Positions 11,061 to 21,386 of a DNA stretch of 64,000 nt are shown piece by piece; the stretch's first letter is position 1; the number at the start of each line of letters is the position of its first letter. The position numbers and the translations under genes are program-made. The stretch comes from Pholis gunnellus (Eukaryota; Chordata; Actinopteri; Perciformes; Pholidae). Below the pieces are notes generated by a model that worked only from the letters and a program-made list of their open reading frames with translations, made no database searches and was not told the DNA's origin. Location of the stretch: assembly GCA_910591455.2 (NCBI GenBank), contig OU342820.1:21498099-21562098 (forward strand). The letters run 5' to 3'.

Positions 11061-12015
11061 AATGAAAGTGAAACCACAAACAAATAAATAAATAATTGAA
11101 TGTTCTTAGTAATAAAATAATAAATATTAGACAAAGACAGAAACTTTCTGCCCAATCAGCTGTCAGTGTGGCGGTGAAGGGGCGGGTCTTAGAGGTCACA
11201 GGTGATGTTAGCTGTGATGCTAACATCACTTAGCATGCTAACCCGCGGATCTTCGCTAATCCTCCACCTGTTCACGGCGCTACAGGTGACATCCGGTCAA
11301 CAGGTGAGTACCAACAGACTGCACGTGCACGTTACAGGTGTTCATGAGGAGCTCCGAGGTTATGAACATGACGTCATCAAGGTCTGACTGGTGTTTCTAT
11401 TATTATGTCCACTCCATTAAAACCTAGAAGGACAGAAACAGAACGTTTGTTTCAGCTGCTAGAGGTTGTACTTCTACTACTACTACTACTAGTACTACTA
11501 ATAGTACTACTACTGATACTAGTACTCCTCACTGCTCACTGAGCGTTCTGTTGTTTTATTGTCTTGTTTTTGCTGCTTTGTCTGTTAAAACACTTTGTTT
11601 TTGAAGGTGCTCTATAAATAAAGTAATTATTATTAATATTAATATTAATATTAATATTAATATTATTAATATTATTCTCACAGAAAACAAAGGAAAAGCA
11701 GCAGCAGACGTGACGTTTCTTCTTCTAGTTTTCTGTGAAAGGTTTTAGATCTTTATGGATCTTTCATTCATAACGACTCTTGTTCTGATTAATAATCATT
11801 GTGGGTCCGTGTAAACCTGCTGCGTCCTGTTTCTGTAACCGTCTCATCGTTAACGTCTCAAACAGAAGGTCAAACCTCCAGAGGACGGATTACAGAAGAC
11901 AAAGAGCGCAATAAACGAGAGGAGACAGCTGGAGTGGATTAAATCAACCTGCAGGGATTCATTACCGGCTGTGACTCACTTATCTGATCGATGGATTGAA
12001 TCAGAGGCTCTTCCT
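11060..12015. other. Intergenic, with short CTA and AATATT tracts
   Basis: Contains an imperfect CTA/ACTAGT tract at about 11473-11525 and (TAATAT)n at about 11632-11665. No gene is seen. Confidence 0.4.
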
Positions 12016-12017
12016 CC

Positions 12018-12275
12018 TGAAGTCCTCTGAGGGTCCCGTCCTCTGAGGGTCCCGTCCTCTGAGGGTCCCGTCCAATGAGGGTCCCGTCCAATGAGGGTCC
12101 CGTCCTCTGAGGGGGTGGTCCTCTGAGGGTCCCGTCCTCTGAGGGTCCCGTCCTCTGAGGGTCCCGTCCAATGAGGGTCCCGTCCAATGAGGGTCCCGTC
12201 CAATGAGGGTCCCGTCCTCTGAGGGTCCCGTCCAATGAGGGTCCCGTCCTCTGAGGGTCCCGTCCAATGAGGGTC
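12018..12275. repeat. 16-bp minisatellite (GAGGGTCCCGTCCTCT)
   Basis: About 16 copies of a 16-bp unit with two interchangeable forms, CCTCTGAG and CCAATGAG, plus one GGTGGT variant near 12113. Confidence 0.9.
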
Positions 12276-12651
12276 CAGAGACACGTTTGCGTTTTTAAAG
12301 GCGTCTCGTGTTTTTACTCTTTTATTTTATTTCATGGATCTCTGAACTCAAACAAGTTGTTTTAAAGAATACAGAAAAATGAAAGAATAAATAATATATA
12401 AGAATGAGTAAATAGTGAAATATAGAGTCATTTATATGCAATAAATATATATTTAGAAATGCATAAATAATAATAGAAATAATTAAATCAACTAATAAAT
12501 GTATTATTCTTTTATAAACTTTTATAGACGGTTGTTAGTGACCGTGTTCCTCTGTGACCACCAGAGGGCAGCACCTCATCGATTAGCTGCACACATCCTG
12601 CACCATCCCAGACTCAGAGGGAACAACCCAGTGGCTTGTTGCCGTGGGAAC

Positions 12652-12675
12652 CGGGGGGGGGGGGGGGGGGGGGGG
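12652..12675. repeat. Poly-G run
   Basis: About 24 consecutive G, a strong quadruplex-prone tract. Confidence 0.9.
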
Positions 12676-12761
12676 CTAACTTCCTGTTGGCTTACAAAAT
12701 AAAGTTTGTCTTCTTTAGAAAGAAAGAAGTCAGGTTCATAAAACAGGACTAAACACGTCAG

Positions 12762-12762
<1 letters not shown>

Positions 12763-12843
<81 letters not shown>
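12763..12843. repeat. (GT)n microsatellite, followed by (ATT)n at 12876-12900
   Basis: About 40 GT dinucleotides, then a short ATT run. The following 12.9-14.08 kb shows no gene; a degraded family C fragment lies near 13525-13790. Confidence 0.9.
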
Positions 12844-12844
<1 letters not shown>

Positions 12845-14086
12845 CCCGTGTTCAGTTTTAATATATAAAACTGAATTATTATTATTATTATTATTATTAT
12901 TGAACCAGTTTCTCATTTATAATGACGACCTGGAGGTCAAACATAAAAACAATCTAATGAATATTATGAACATTATGAACATTATGAACATTATTAAAAA
13001 GTGTTCCTGGAGACGCTGACTCAGCAGCGTGAGCAGTAAACTCAGTCGGTGTGATGACGTCACATTAAAACTCCAGCGACACTAACAATGATCTTCTGTG
13101 GAGGAAACTGAACGTACGTCGACCCAACGTTGTGTTTTCTTGTTGGTGGGTTTTGTTTCCTCTTCCTGGTCCTGGAAACCACCACTGGATCTTCTAGTGG
13201 AGCCGGACCGGACGGGCCCTGGTGGTGACTCACTGCTGGAGGTATCAGGACCAAACTCTGACCTGGTTCACCATAAACCTCTGATGTGGATTCAGGACGT
13301 TTAGGACGCTGACGTCAGCTCGCCTCATGTGAACGTTCACCGTGAACAAAGGTCCATCAACAGGCCGTGGCTGTGCTGCTACACTGACTCCAGGTTCAAG
13401 ACTTCCTCGTCCTCGTTGCTTCGCTGTGATGTTCCAGCTCGTCTTCACGTTCCTCTGAAGATGAAACGTTTCTCTGAGTCTTTAGAAACATCGTGATCAA
13501 AATGTTGGGAGTATTTCCACGTTATACGAAGTTCTACTTCTTTTTACTTCACTCCATTTATTTGACTTTCTCTGTTTCTGTTGCTTCAGATTGAGGTTGG
13601 ACATATAAATAAGGACCATTGTTATCAAGTACACAAAGTACAACGATCACCTCTGAGATGATATCGTGTTAAAGGTTCTTCATGAGGAGAACCTTTGACA
13701 CTTCAACGTGTGTTCCGTTGGTAATACTTCTGTGCTGATACTTGCTGTTAAATGTAACAGAGTACTTGTATTTGGTGCTCTTGATGCGTCTGATCTCCTC
13801 TGACGGGACGTTGTGCTGCTGTGTGCAGATGAACAGATGTTTCATGTGATGCTGCCCTCTGGTGGTCACAGGTATAAACCATGAAATATGAAACATTTCA
13901 TAACTCACTGACTTTAAACAACAATGAGCATCACATCAATAAAGAACTTTCATCTTTGAGGTTATAATGAGTGTTCACATAAATCATATTTCATTACAGA
14001 AGAGCACTAAAACATGTTTCTCTTTATTGTGATAAAGTAAACGTATCAAGAAGGAATCAGGAACGCTGACATTCACAACAATTTCC

Positions 14087-14092
14087 TTTATT
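14087..14092 (-). other. Candidate mettl23 polyadenylation signal
   Basis: AATAAA on the minus strand, 464 bp past the mettl23 stop. If it is used, the 14.2-14.5 kb minisatellite is 3' UTR. Confidence 0.45.
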
Positions 14093-14189
14093 TTTGATAT
14101 TTTCTTGCATAAAGTCTTTAAAACAAAGATCTGAAACAAAAAAATAATTCCTGAAATTCCAAATCTGTCAAAGAGACGATGGTTTAAAA

Positions 14190-14518
14190 TATGCTCCTCT
14201 GTCCTCTCCTGTGTCCTCTCCTCTGTCCTCTCCTCTGTCCTCTCCTTTATCTCCTCTGTCCTCTCCTCTGTCCTCTCCTGTGTCCTCTCCTCTGTCCTCT
14301 CCTCTGTCCTCTCCTTTATCTCCTCTGTCCTCTCCTCTGTCCTCTCCTCTGTCCTCTCCTGTGTCCTCTCCTCTGTCCTCTCCTCTGTCCTCTCCTTTAT
14401 CTCCTCTGTCCTCCTCCTCTGTCCTCTCCTCTGTCCTCTCCTCTGTCCTCTCCTGTGTCCTCTCCTCTGTCCTCTCCTGTGTCCTCTCCTCTGTCCTCTC
14501 CTCTGTCCTCCTCCTCTT
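14190..14518. repeat. TCCTCTCCTCTG minisatellite in the probable mettl23 3' UTR
   Basis: Copies of TCCTCTCCTCTG, TCCTCTCCTGTG and CTCCTTTATC in a higher-order rhythm, C/T-rich on +. It is transcribed as GAGGACAGAGGAGA-like RNA if the mettl23 3' UTR reaches the signal at 14092. Confidence 0.85.
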
Positions 14519-14555
14519 CTTCTTCGTGCATGTTTTCAAACATGGACGCTGAGGA

Positions 14556-15639
14556 TCACGTGTCACATGACGTGTCCTCCGTCCTCACGGAGACGATCAT
14601 CATGAGGACGCTGTGGTTTCCTGGTAGAGTGGATCCGGCCAGCTCAGCTTCATCTGCATCGAATGAGTCCAGACCAACGTCAACACACTTCAGACCCCAC
14701 CTGTGGAGCAGAGCTTCAATCGACCAATCAGCACTGAGACAAGAGGAAGAGGAGGAGGAGGAAGGTTAAAACAATTTAAATAACTTTGAATCTACTGTGA
14801 GGAGCAAAGCCTCGAGTGGAGTACAAGTACCTCTAGATGTGTACTTTGAGCGTACCTCCTCTCCTGGTATGTGGTCCAGAACTGAGCTCTGGGGTTTCTC
14901 CTCAGCAGGAAAGCAACAGTCAGGAGGACGTCTTCAAAATCTAAAGGAACAGAACCACAGGTCACCGAGGTCAACGATGAAGACTGGACCACTGCGAGGA
15001 CGTTTAGTCACCGGGACGTTAGAGAAACCGACCCTGTGGCTCGTAGAACACGTCCGATCCCAGGACGACGTCCAGCCGGGGCAGCAGGAGCAGCTCAGGT
15101 GAGACCTCCCCCCAGGTGAGGGAGGACACGCCCACCTCACGGAGACCGTTGGCCTCACAGCTGCGTCTGCAGTTCTCCAGACACAGAGGAGCCTCAGCGC
15201 CGTCAGACAGGAACACCTTCGCCCCACACCTGGAGGCCACCACACCCGGTAGACTCACACCTGCACCGAGCTGAGGGGGAGAGGGGGAGAGAGAGAGAGA
15301 GAGGGGGAGGGAGAGAGAGAGAGGGGGAGGGAGGGAGAGAGAGGGGGAGAGAGAGAGAGGGAGGGAGGGAGGGGGAGAGAGAGAGAGAGATTTAAAGATG
15401 GCCGCTCAGATCCCAAACTATGAAATCAACAATGAGTATTTCATAGTTTTATATATATTTATACATGATAATAATAGTTCTTATCACCTCCAGCACTGTC
15501 TTGTCTCTCAGCTCCTCTCTGTGTTTCCATAGATACTGAGCCAGCACCACAGCACAGGGCCACACATACATCCCATAATGTGGATCCAGAACCTGAGAGC
15601 ATCACACGAGTCACAACTCTTCACAGTCACAGGATACTG

Positions 15640-15681
<42 letters not shown>

Positions 15682-16034
15682 GTATTTATATGAATGCCTA
15701 TCAGGGTACTAGATGTATGCCGAATTAAAGAGGACTTTAATACATCACATACAGACTCTGCTCGTTCTTCTACAGGATGCAAACTATTTATATTCACATA
15801 TTAAACTAACTTCATTACTAATCGATATATATCTGACAGATATCATGTTGAAGTCAGTCTCACACAGATGTCTGCAACCAACAGCTGTATCTGAAGTATA
15901 ATAATATATATTTTATATAGTCTATATACCTCGGGTATGGAGACAGAAAGGGATTCCTGCGTTGTTGTCTTCTTGTCTTTAAACGTGAACACTTTGTATG
16001 CTATGCTAGGTGTTTCTGCTCCACTATGGTCCAT
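14556..16034 (-). CDS. mettl23: METTL23, protein-arginine methyltransferase, 5 exons
   Basis: Exons in coding order: 16034-15930, 15592-15488, 15270-15033, 14940-14856, 14733-14556. They sum to 711 nt (236 aa plus stop), with GT-AG introns and consistent phases. METTL23 is a seven-beta-strand SAM-dependent methyltransferase reported to methylate histone H3 arginine 17. The SAM-binding glycine motif is Glu70-Leu-Gly-Ala-Gly74 at the exon 2/3 junction. DVVLGSDVFYEPQ (137-149) is the conserved post-strand-4 motif, followed by DFEDVLLTV. VLDPHYGMYVWPCAVVLAQY (36-55) and the C-terminal SADWSIEALL...STLPGNHSV block match the family along its length. The Met at 16034 is in frame, and the resulting N-terminus (MDHSGAETPS...) ends in SVSIPE before the conserved VLDP. 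It is head to head with jmjd6, as in human. Intron 2 ends in an unusual 118-nt pure pyrimidine run. Confidence 0.95.
15273..15390. repeat. 118-nt pure purine (GA/GGGA) tract abutting mettl23 exon 3
   Basis: Every base on the + strand is A or G. On the transcribed strand it is an uninterrupted pyrimidine run reaching the AG acceptor before exon 3. Confidence 0.95.
15641..15680. repeat. (TA)n microsatellite in mettl23 intron 1
   Basis: About 19 TA dinucleotides within intron 1 (15593-15929). The rest of the intron is AT-rich and featureless. Confidence 0.9.
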
Positions 16035-16781
16035 TATAATGGTTGATATTATATCACTAGCAGATATCCTAACACCGACTTCCGTGTCGACTGTAACGCA
16101 AGGAAGAAGAAGACGCGTTAACAGCCAATCAAAATCACGTAAATGCCTGGCGGGAAGGCGCTTCTTCTTCTTTGAGGTTTATTGGTGGTTGACAAAGAAT
16201 GAATTGGTGCATTTCCGCCACCAGCTGGTCTGGAGTGTGGATCAGGATGTCTAGTACTTATTGTTTAGTATATAAAATACAAAATAAAATACAAAATAAA
16301 ATACAAAATAAAGAAAATAAATAATAAACAAAACACAAAACAAAACCACTGGGTCATATTTTCTTAAAATATTAGTTAGTCAAAGATAGAAGCGGGAAGG
16401 CTCAATCTATATCCTATCCAATAAACGTTCTGCTCTCGAGGGCGCTTTAGCCAATGAGCTTTAGTTTCCGGCAAAAAAGGGCGGGCGCTACACATGTCCA
16501 TCAGTTGCCTAAGCATTGTTGTTGCATGCTAGCTACCTTCTCTTGCTAGGAATTTATCAATGTGTGTGTCGACCGGGGAGGTTTTTTTAAAAGTGTCATT
16601 AGTTGGTAAAGATCCAACAAGGACGTGTGTTTGACACATTAACCGACTTGTGGGTCTAATAAACAAGGAGAGACTGTCTGAACAGTGCAGTTATCCGGCT
16701 TGTTGAATGTGTTTCTACAGTTAGCAGTTGGCTCGATAGCTAGCTAGCTTATAGCTTTATACTTAACATAACAGAGGAGAA
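16035..16781. promoter_or_regulatory. Divergent mettl23 / jmjd6 promoter region
   Basis: The two start codons face away from each other 747 bp apart. Candidate elements seen: CCAAT at 16125-16129 and 16451-16455, E2F-like GGCGGGAA at 16149-16156, TTTCCGGC near 16465, and an Sp1-like GGGCGGGC at 16479-16486. No TATA box is obvious near either start. The middle (16160-16345) is occupied by a dispersed repeat. Human METTL23 and JMJD6 are likewise head to head. Sites are read by eye only. Confidence 0.6.
16160..16345 (+). mobile_element. Dispersed repeat fragment with A-rich tail in the divergent promoter
   Basis: CTTCTTCTTTGAGGTTTATT followed by GCATTTCCGCCACCAGCTGG and GAGTGTGGATCAGGATGT is a repeat I recognise as widespread in fish. 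It ends in (AAAATAC)n and A-rich sequence up to ~16345, as a retroposed copy would. The exact family was not determined. Confidence 0.55.
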
Positions 16782-19700
16782 ATGAACCATAAAAGTAAGA
16801 AGAGGATTAAAGAGGCGAAACGGAGCGCCAGACCCGAACTGAAGGACTCGCTAGACTGGATAAAACACGACTATCACGAGTCTTTCGACGTGTCGCACCG
16901 CAGCGTGAAGGTAAAACAATGTAGCAGAGCTAAAGCTAACATGAGCTAGCCTGCCGCAGCTAACAGCAGGAGTGCAGCTGGTCACGTAGACACCGACACG
17001 TCACGTGACATTATCAACTCTGTCTCTCTCTCTCTTTCTGTCTCTCTCTCTTTCTCTTAAACTTTGTAAAGTTTAAAATGGGAAAGTAGTACAAAGTACA
17101 CTGTTGAAGGCAAGGCTCTAGATTAACAGGCTGATATAAAACAATGCATGATTTGTAATATCCTGTAAATGCAGTGAGATCAAACATTGTGGTTTGAATG
17201 TGTGTCAGTGGGACCAGCTGTCAGAACTCTAACTACACGTACAGATGTGCTGAAGCTATGACTCCCATCTAACCATAATCAGATGTTTACAGAACATGTT
17301 CTGGCTCATATATGAAGTGTCCTATAGGAGAGACTGTTGTTATCCAGATGGACAGAAGAGTGTCTGATTCTGGACCCGTTTATGTGCTGTGTTTTCAGGA
17401 CAACGTAGAGCGCGTGGACGCCCTCCACCTCAGTCCCGATGAGTTCATCCGGCGGTTCGAGCGACCCTACAGACCTGTGGTTCTGCAGAGCTGCCAGGAG
17501 AGCTGGCCCGCCCGCGAGAAGTGGAACCTGGAGCGCCTCAAACGCAAGTACCGCAACCAGAAGTTCAAGTGCGGCGAGGACAACGACGGCTACTCGGTGA
17601 AGATGAAGATGAAGTACTACCTGGAGTACCTGGAGACCACCAGGGACGACAGCCCGCTCTACATCTTCGACAGCAGCTACGGTGAACACGCCAAACGCAG
17701 GAAGCTGCTGGAGGACTACCAGGTACCGGTCTTCTTCAGGGACGACTTGTTCCAGTTTGCAGGAGAGAAGCGCAGACCTCCCTACAGGTTGGTTTGTCTG
17801 TTTAGTCAACTTTACTGCTTACAGATCATAATTCATCTCTAATATCTGTTTTATATTCATGTGAAAACATCTACAAAGTTGTGAACACATCATGATGACG
17901 TTATAATGTAGCTTCAGCCAGTACTCGTGTTCACTGAGCAGAGCCTGAAGGCATCATGATGTCACTGAAGTGAACCTCGTTGGTTAGCCGTTAGCGGTGC
18001 TGCTAACGTTACTAGCTCTCCTCTGATTGGTTGTTTACAATGAAACATGATCAGAGATCAGAGACTAGAAACACAAGTTCTACTGAGTCAGTGAAACTTT
18101 ATTTACTCTGATGTTAACGGTAAACGGTCCGTTACACCTCTAGCTCAGAGTTTTTTCAGGAGAAGAACAGAGGATGTTCTCCTCATCATGGTGGTTGGTC
18201 CTCTGGTCTCCTCACAGGTGGTTTGTAATGGGCCCGGCTCGCTCCGGCACCGGCATCCACATCGACCCGCTGGGCACCAGCGCCTGGAACGCCCTGGTTC
18301 AAGGACACAAGAGGTGGTGTCTGTTCCCCACCAACACGCCACGCGAGATCATCAAAGTGTCCAGAGAGGACGGGGGCAACCAGCAGGACGAGGCTATCAC
18401 CTGGTTCAACGTGGTCTACCCCAGAACGCAGCAGCCCAACTGGCCTCCAGAGTTCACGCCGCTGGAGATCCTCCAGAGACCCGGGGAGACCGTCTTTGTG
18501 CCTGGTCAGTGAGGACACTTTGTTTTCTAGTTCTTATTGGTCCTATGAGGTGAAGAAGGGCGGGAGAGGCTGTGTCAACAGAACCCAGATTCACCTCCTG
18601 GGTTTAGACGTCACCTGTCTGACTGAGAGGCGTCTCTTCAATGCATGACAGACCGGCTGTTGTGTGTAGTTTGATTTTAAACTGACAACAAAACACATAC
18701 AAACAGTACGCACATATTTGTGTTGTGATATTTGCTAGCAGGCAAAGCAGCGTGACGTTTAACGGTGCTATAAAAAACGTTGAATGTGTAGAAAGTTTAA
18801 AGTGTGATATTCAGACATTAAGTGACTTCTCATCACTTTTCACCACATTTATACTGTTTACTTTTTATCCCAGATGTAAATAAACCAAATATTTTCATCT
18901 GGATCTCCTCTCATTAGACATTTCATACTTTAAATATGATCTACCTTCTGCTTCTGAACGTGTTTCACACCGTTTCTACCACGTTTTATGTATAAAAGTC
19001 TTTTTTGTGGTATTTTTCTGTCTTTTTTTAAAAAGATTTTACAGTCCAGGACTTTATCGTTGTAACATTGTTTTATTTACGTTATGTTTTAACATGTTAA
19101 ACACAAACCCTAAATACGGACTGAAAATGATTCAACATGAGGACGGTGCAGCTTTTAGACGACAAACGAAGCAAAGCGCATTGCGTGTTTGGTTGAGTTT
19201 GGTTGCGTGTTTGGTTGCGTGTTTGGTTGCGTGTTTGGTTGCGTGTTTGGTTGAGTTTGGTTGCGTGTTTGGTTGAGTTTGGTTGCGTGTTTGGTTGCGT
19301 GTTTGGTTGCGTGTTTGGTTGCGTGTTTGGTTGAGTTTGGTTGCGTGTTTGGTTGCGTGTTTGGTTGAGTTTGGTTGCGTGTTTGGTTGAGTTTGGTTGA
19401 GTTTGGTTGCGTGTTTGGTTGAGTTTGGTTGAGTTTGGTTGCGTGTTTGGTTGAGTTTGGTTGCGTGTTTGGTTGAGTTTGGTTGCGTGTTTGGTTGCGT
19501 GTTTGGTGTGTGTTCGGTGTGTGTTCGGTGTGTGTTCGGTGTGTGTTCGGTGTGTGTTCCCTTCCTGTTGTTAACGGTCACTAGCTGTGTGTCTGCAGGC
19601 GGCTGGTGGCACGTCGTCCTCAACATGGACACCACGATCGCCGTCACTCAGAACTTCGCCAGCACGACCAACTTCCCCATCGTGTGGCACAAAACGGTCC

Positions 19701-20768
19701 GCGGGCGACCCAAACTCTCCAGGAAGTGGTACCGGTAAGAAACCAGAGATTAGACGGGTCCCAGGACATCTGCAAGTCTCTCAAATACTGAAACAATGTA
19801 ACTTTGTTCTAACTTTAATCCACAAAGATTAACGTTGCTCTTCTTCATCAGCAGCTAGTTTACGTTTCATTCTCTGCTTCCTGAAGGAAATAGTTTCTGT
19901 AAAATAGTTTTGAACTTTTAAGTGACGATGAAAACATTAATTATTATATTTGACAAATATATTTCTTGGAACGAAATTCATTAAACACAAGTTTAATGAA
20001 TAAATAAATAAATAAATGTTAATATTAAACTATTAAACTACTACATGATTCAGCCTCTTCTCTCTCCTCCTCTCCTCCTCTCCTCCTCTCCTCCTCTCCT
20101 CCTCTCCTCCTCCTCTCTCTCCTCTCCTCCTCTCTCTCCTCTCCTCCTCTCCTCCTCTCCTCTCCTCCTCTCCTCCTCTCCTCCTCTCTCTCCTCTCCTC
20201 CCCTCTCTCCTCCTCTCCTCCTCTCCTCCTCCTCTCTCTCCTCTCCTCCTCTCCTCCTCTCCTCTCCTCTCTTGTGGTCACATGACGGTTGGTCTCAGAT
20301 GAATCCATCATGACGTCATAGTTTAACACTTTAATGTTTTTACACCATCATGTTAAAGTGAACTCTTTATTAGAGGAGACATGTATGATGAGAACATGAA
20401 GAATAAAATGTTTTATTAAATATCACAACTTTAAGCTTCTTTTTGTTTGAGTTTTCTGACGTAAGCACATGATGTGTTCAAGGACTGTGGGAAAGATGAT
20501 CAAGCTGGAGATAATGACGGTTTTCACAGCTTGTGGCTGATGAACGGTGACGTTTTGGAGATTTGTGTAAAGAAAACATGGCGCGTGTATTTAAATGAAC
20601 ACTGACGGGTCGTTGCTGGTTTCAGGGTCCTGAAGCAGGAGAAACCCGACTTGGCGGTGCTGGCGGACAAAGTGGACCTTCAGGAGTCGACGGGCATCGC
20701 GTCCGACAGCTCCAGTGACTCTTCATCATCGTCATCCTCCAGCTCGTCTGACTCCGACTCTGATGTAT

Positions 20769-20802
<34 letters not shown>

Positions 20803-21386
20803 TAACACCAAACCTCCAGCGTCTCGGTTAAAGTCAGTCGTCAGTCTAAATAATAATAATAAAGTGAGTATTTCTTTAAATGATTTTTAAAGGTTATATT
20901 ATAAAGGTGTTGACGACTGAATCTCCGTTAACCTTCAGAGTGTAAATAAAGTTTCACTGACTCAGTGGAACATGTTTCTGATCTCTGATCATGTTTCATT
21001 GTAAACAACCAATCAGAGGAGAGCTAGTAACGTTAGCAGCACCGCTAACGGCTAACCAACAGGAGGAGCGCTAACGTTAGCAGCACTTATATATTTAAAC
21101 CCTCCCTGTCAGGGTCACGTGTTGTTCTGAAGCTGCCAACAGGTGCCGACACGTGACGAACTCGTAACATAACACACATGTTGTAACACCACACATGTCC
21201 CATCTGAACACTCTGAACACTCTGTGCCCCCCCCCCCCCCCCCCCCCCCATCATCAGGCGGCGTCGGGCTCTGAGGACGCCGTGTCCCACCGCAGGAAGA
21301 AGAGACGGACCTGCGCGGCGACGGCCAACGGAGACGTCAGCGGTCGAGACGACTGCGTCAGCAAAGAGAGGAGCTCGTCTCGGTGA
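16782..21386 (+). CDS. jmjd6: JMJD6, JmjC-domain Fe(II)/2-oxoglutarate oxygenase, 6 exons
   Basis: Exons 16782-16910, 17399-17787, 18218-18504, 19599-19734, 20626-20764 and 21258-21386 sum to 1209 nt (402 aa plus stop) with all phases consistent. Human JMJD6 is 403 aa. The start NHKSKKRIKEAKRSARPELK matches the family and carries a basic nuclear signal. The iron triad is visible: His187 and Asp189 in GTGIHIDPLG, and His273 in GGWWHVVLN. Asn197 (TSAWN) and the HKRWCLFP strand fit the cofactor pocket. An acidic poly-Ser tract spans ~340-360. RRKKRRT is a second basic signal, and the C-terminus CVSKERSSSR is conserved. JMJD6 is a nuclear lysyl-5-hydroxylase acting on splicing factors such as U2AF65 and is also reported as an arginine demethylase. 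Introns 2 and 5 carry inverted copies of family B. Intron 3 has a 370-bp array, intron 4 a 220-nt pyrimidine tract, and exon 6 follows a C23 run. Confidence 0.97.
17820..18126 (+). mobile_element. Dispersed element family B, copy 1 (jmjd6 intron 2)
   Basis: Shares CATCATGATGACGTTATAAT, TTAGCCGTTAGCGGTGCTGC and CTCTCCTCTGATTGGTTGTT with 61732-62035, and its right half with the inverted copy at 20935-21060. It has no coding capacity. Confidence 0.75.
18505..19183. other. jmjd6 intron 3, proximal part
   Basis: AT-rich intronic sequence. No feature beyond ordinary T-runs is supported. Confidence 0.4.
19184..19556. repeat. GGTTGCGTGTTT / GGTTGAGTTT minisatellite (jmjd6 intron 3)
   Basis: About 30 copies of a 12-bp and a 10-bp unit, ending with five copies of an 11-bp variant, GGTGTGTGTTC. 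It stops about 40 bp before the exon 4 acceptor at 19598. The unit resembles GGTTGCGTACTT of the 5.8 kb array. Confidence 0.9.
20053..20272. repeat. 220-nt pure pyrimidine CTCCTCTCCT tract (jmjd6 intron 4)
   Basis: Only C and T on the + strand, built from CTCCTCTCCTCCTCTCTC units. Confidence 0.95.
20774..20799. repeat. (CA)n microsatellite just after jmjd6 exon 5
   Basis: A (CA)13 run beginning 10 bp downstream of the exon 5 donor (20765). Confidence 0.9.
20935..21060 (-). mobile_element. Dispersed element family B, copy 2, inverted (jmjd6 intron 5)
   Basis: The reverse complement is identical by eye to copy 1 over at least 75 nt (GGTTAGCCGTTAGCGGTGCT ... ACAATGAAACATGATCAGAG). It shares the ACGTTACTAG variant, where the 62-kb copy has ACGTTGCTAG. 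Confidence 0.75.
21227..21249. repeat. C23 homopolymer next to the jmjd6 exon 6 acceptor
   Basis: Twenty-three consecutive C followed by ATCATCAG and exon 6. It occupies the place of the polypyrimidine tract. Confidence 0.9.

Noticed and set aside
9687..11229. Long open frames of 193-510 codons on both strands
   Set aside because: They are produced by the stop-free GAGGAGACA array; no splice, start context or homology supports a protein.
14191..14769. 192-codon frame over mettl23 exon 5 and its 3' flank
   Set aside because: Antisense shadow of mettl23 exon 5 plus the C/T-rich array.
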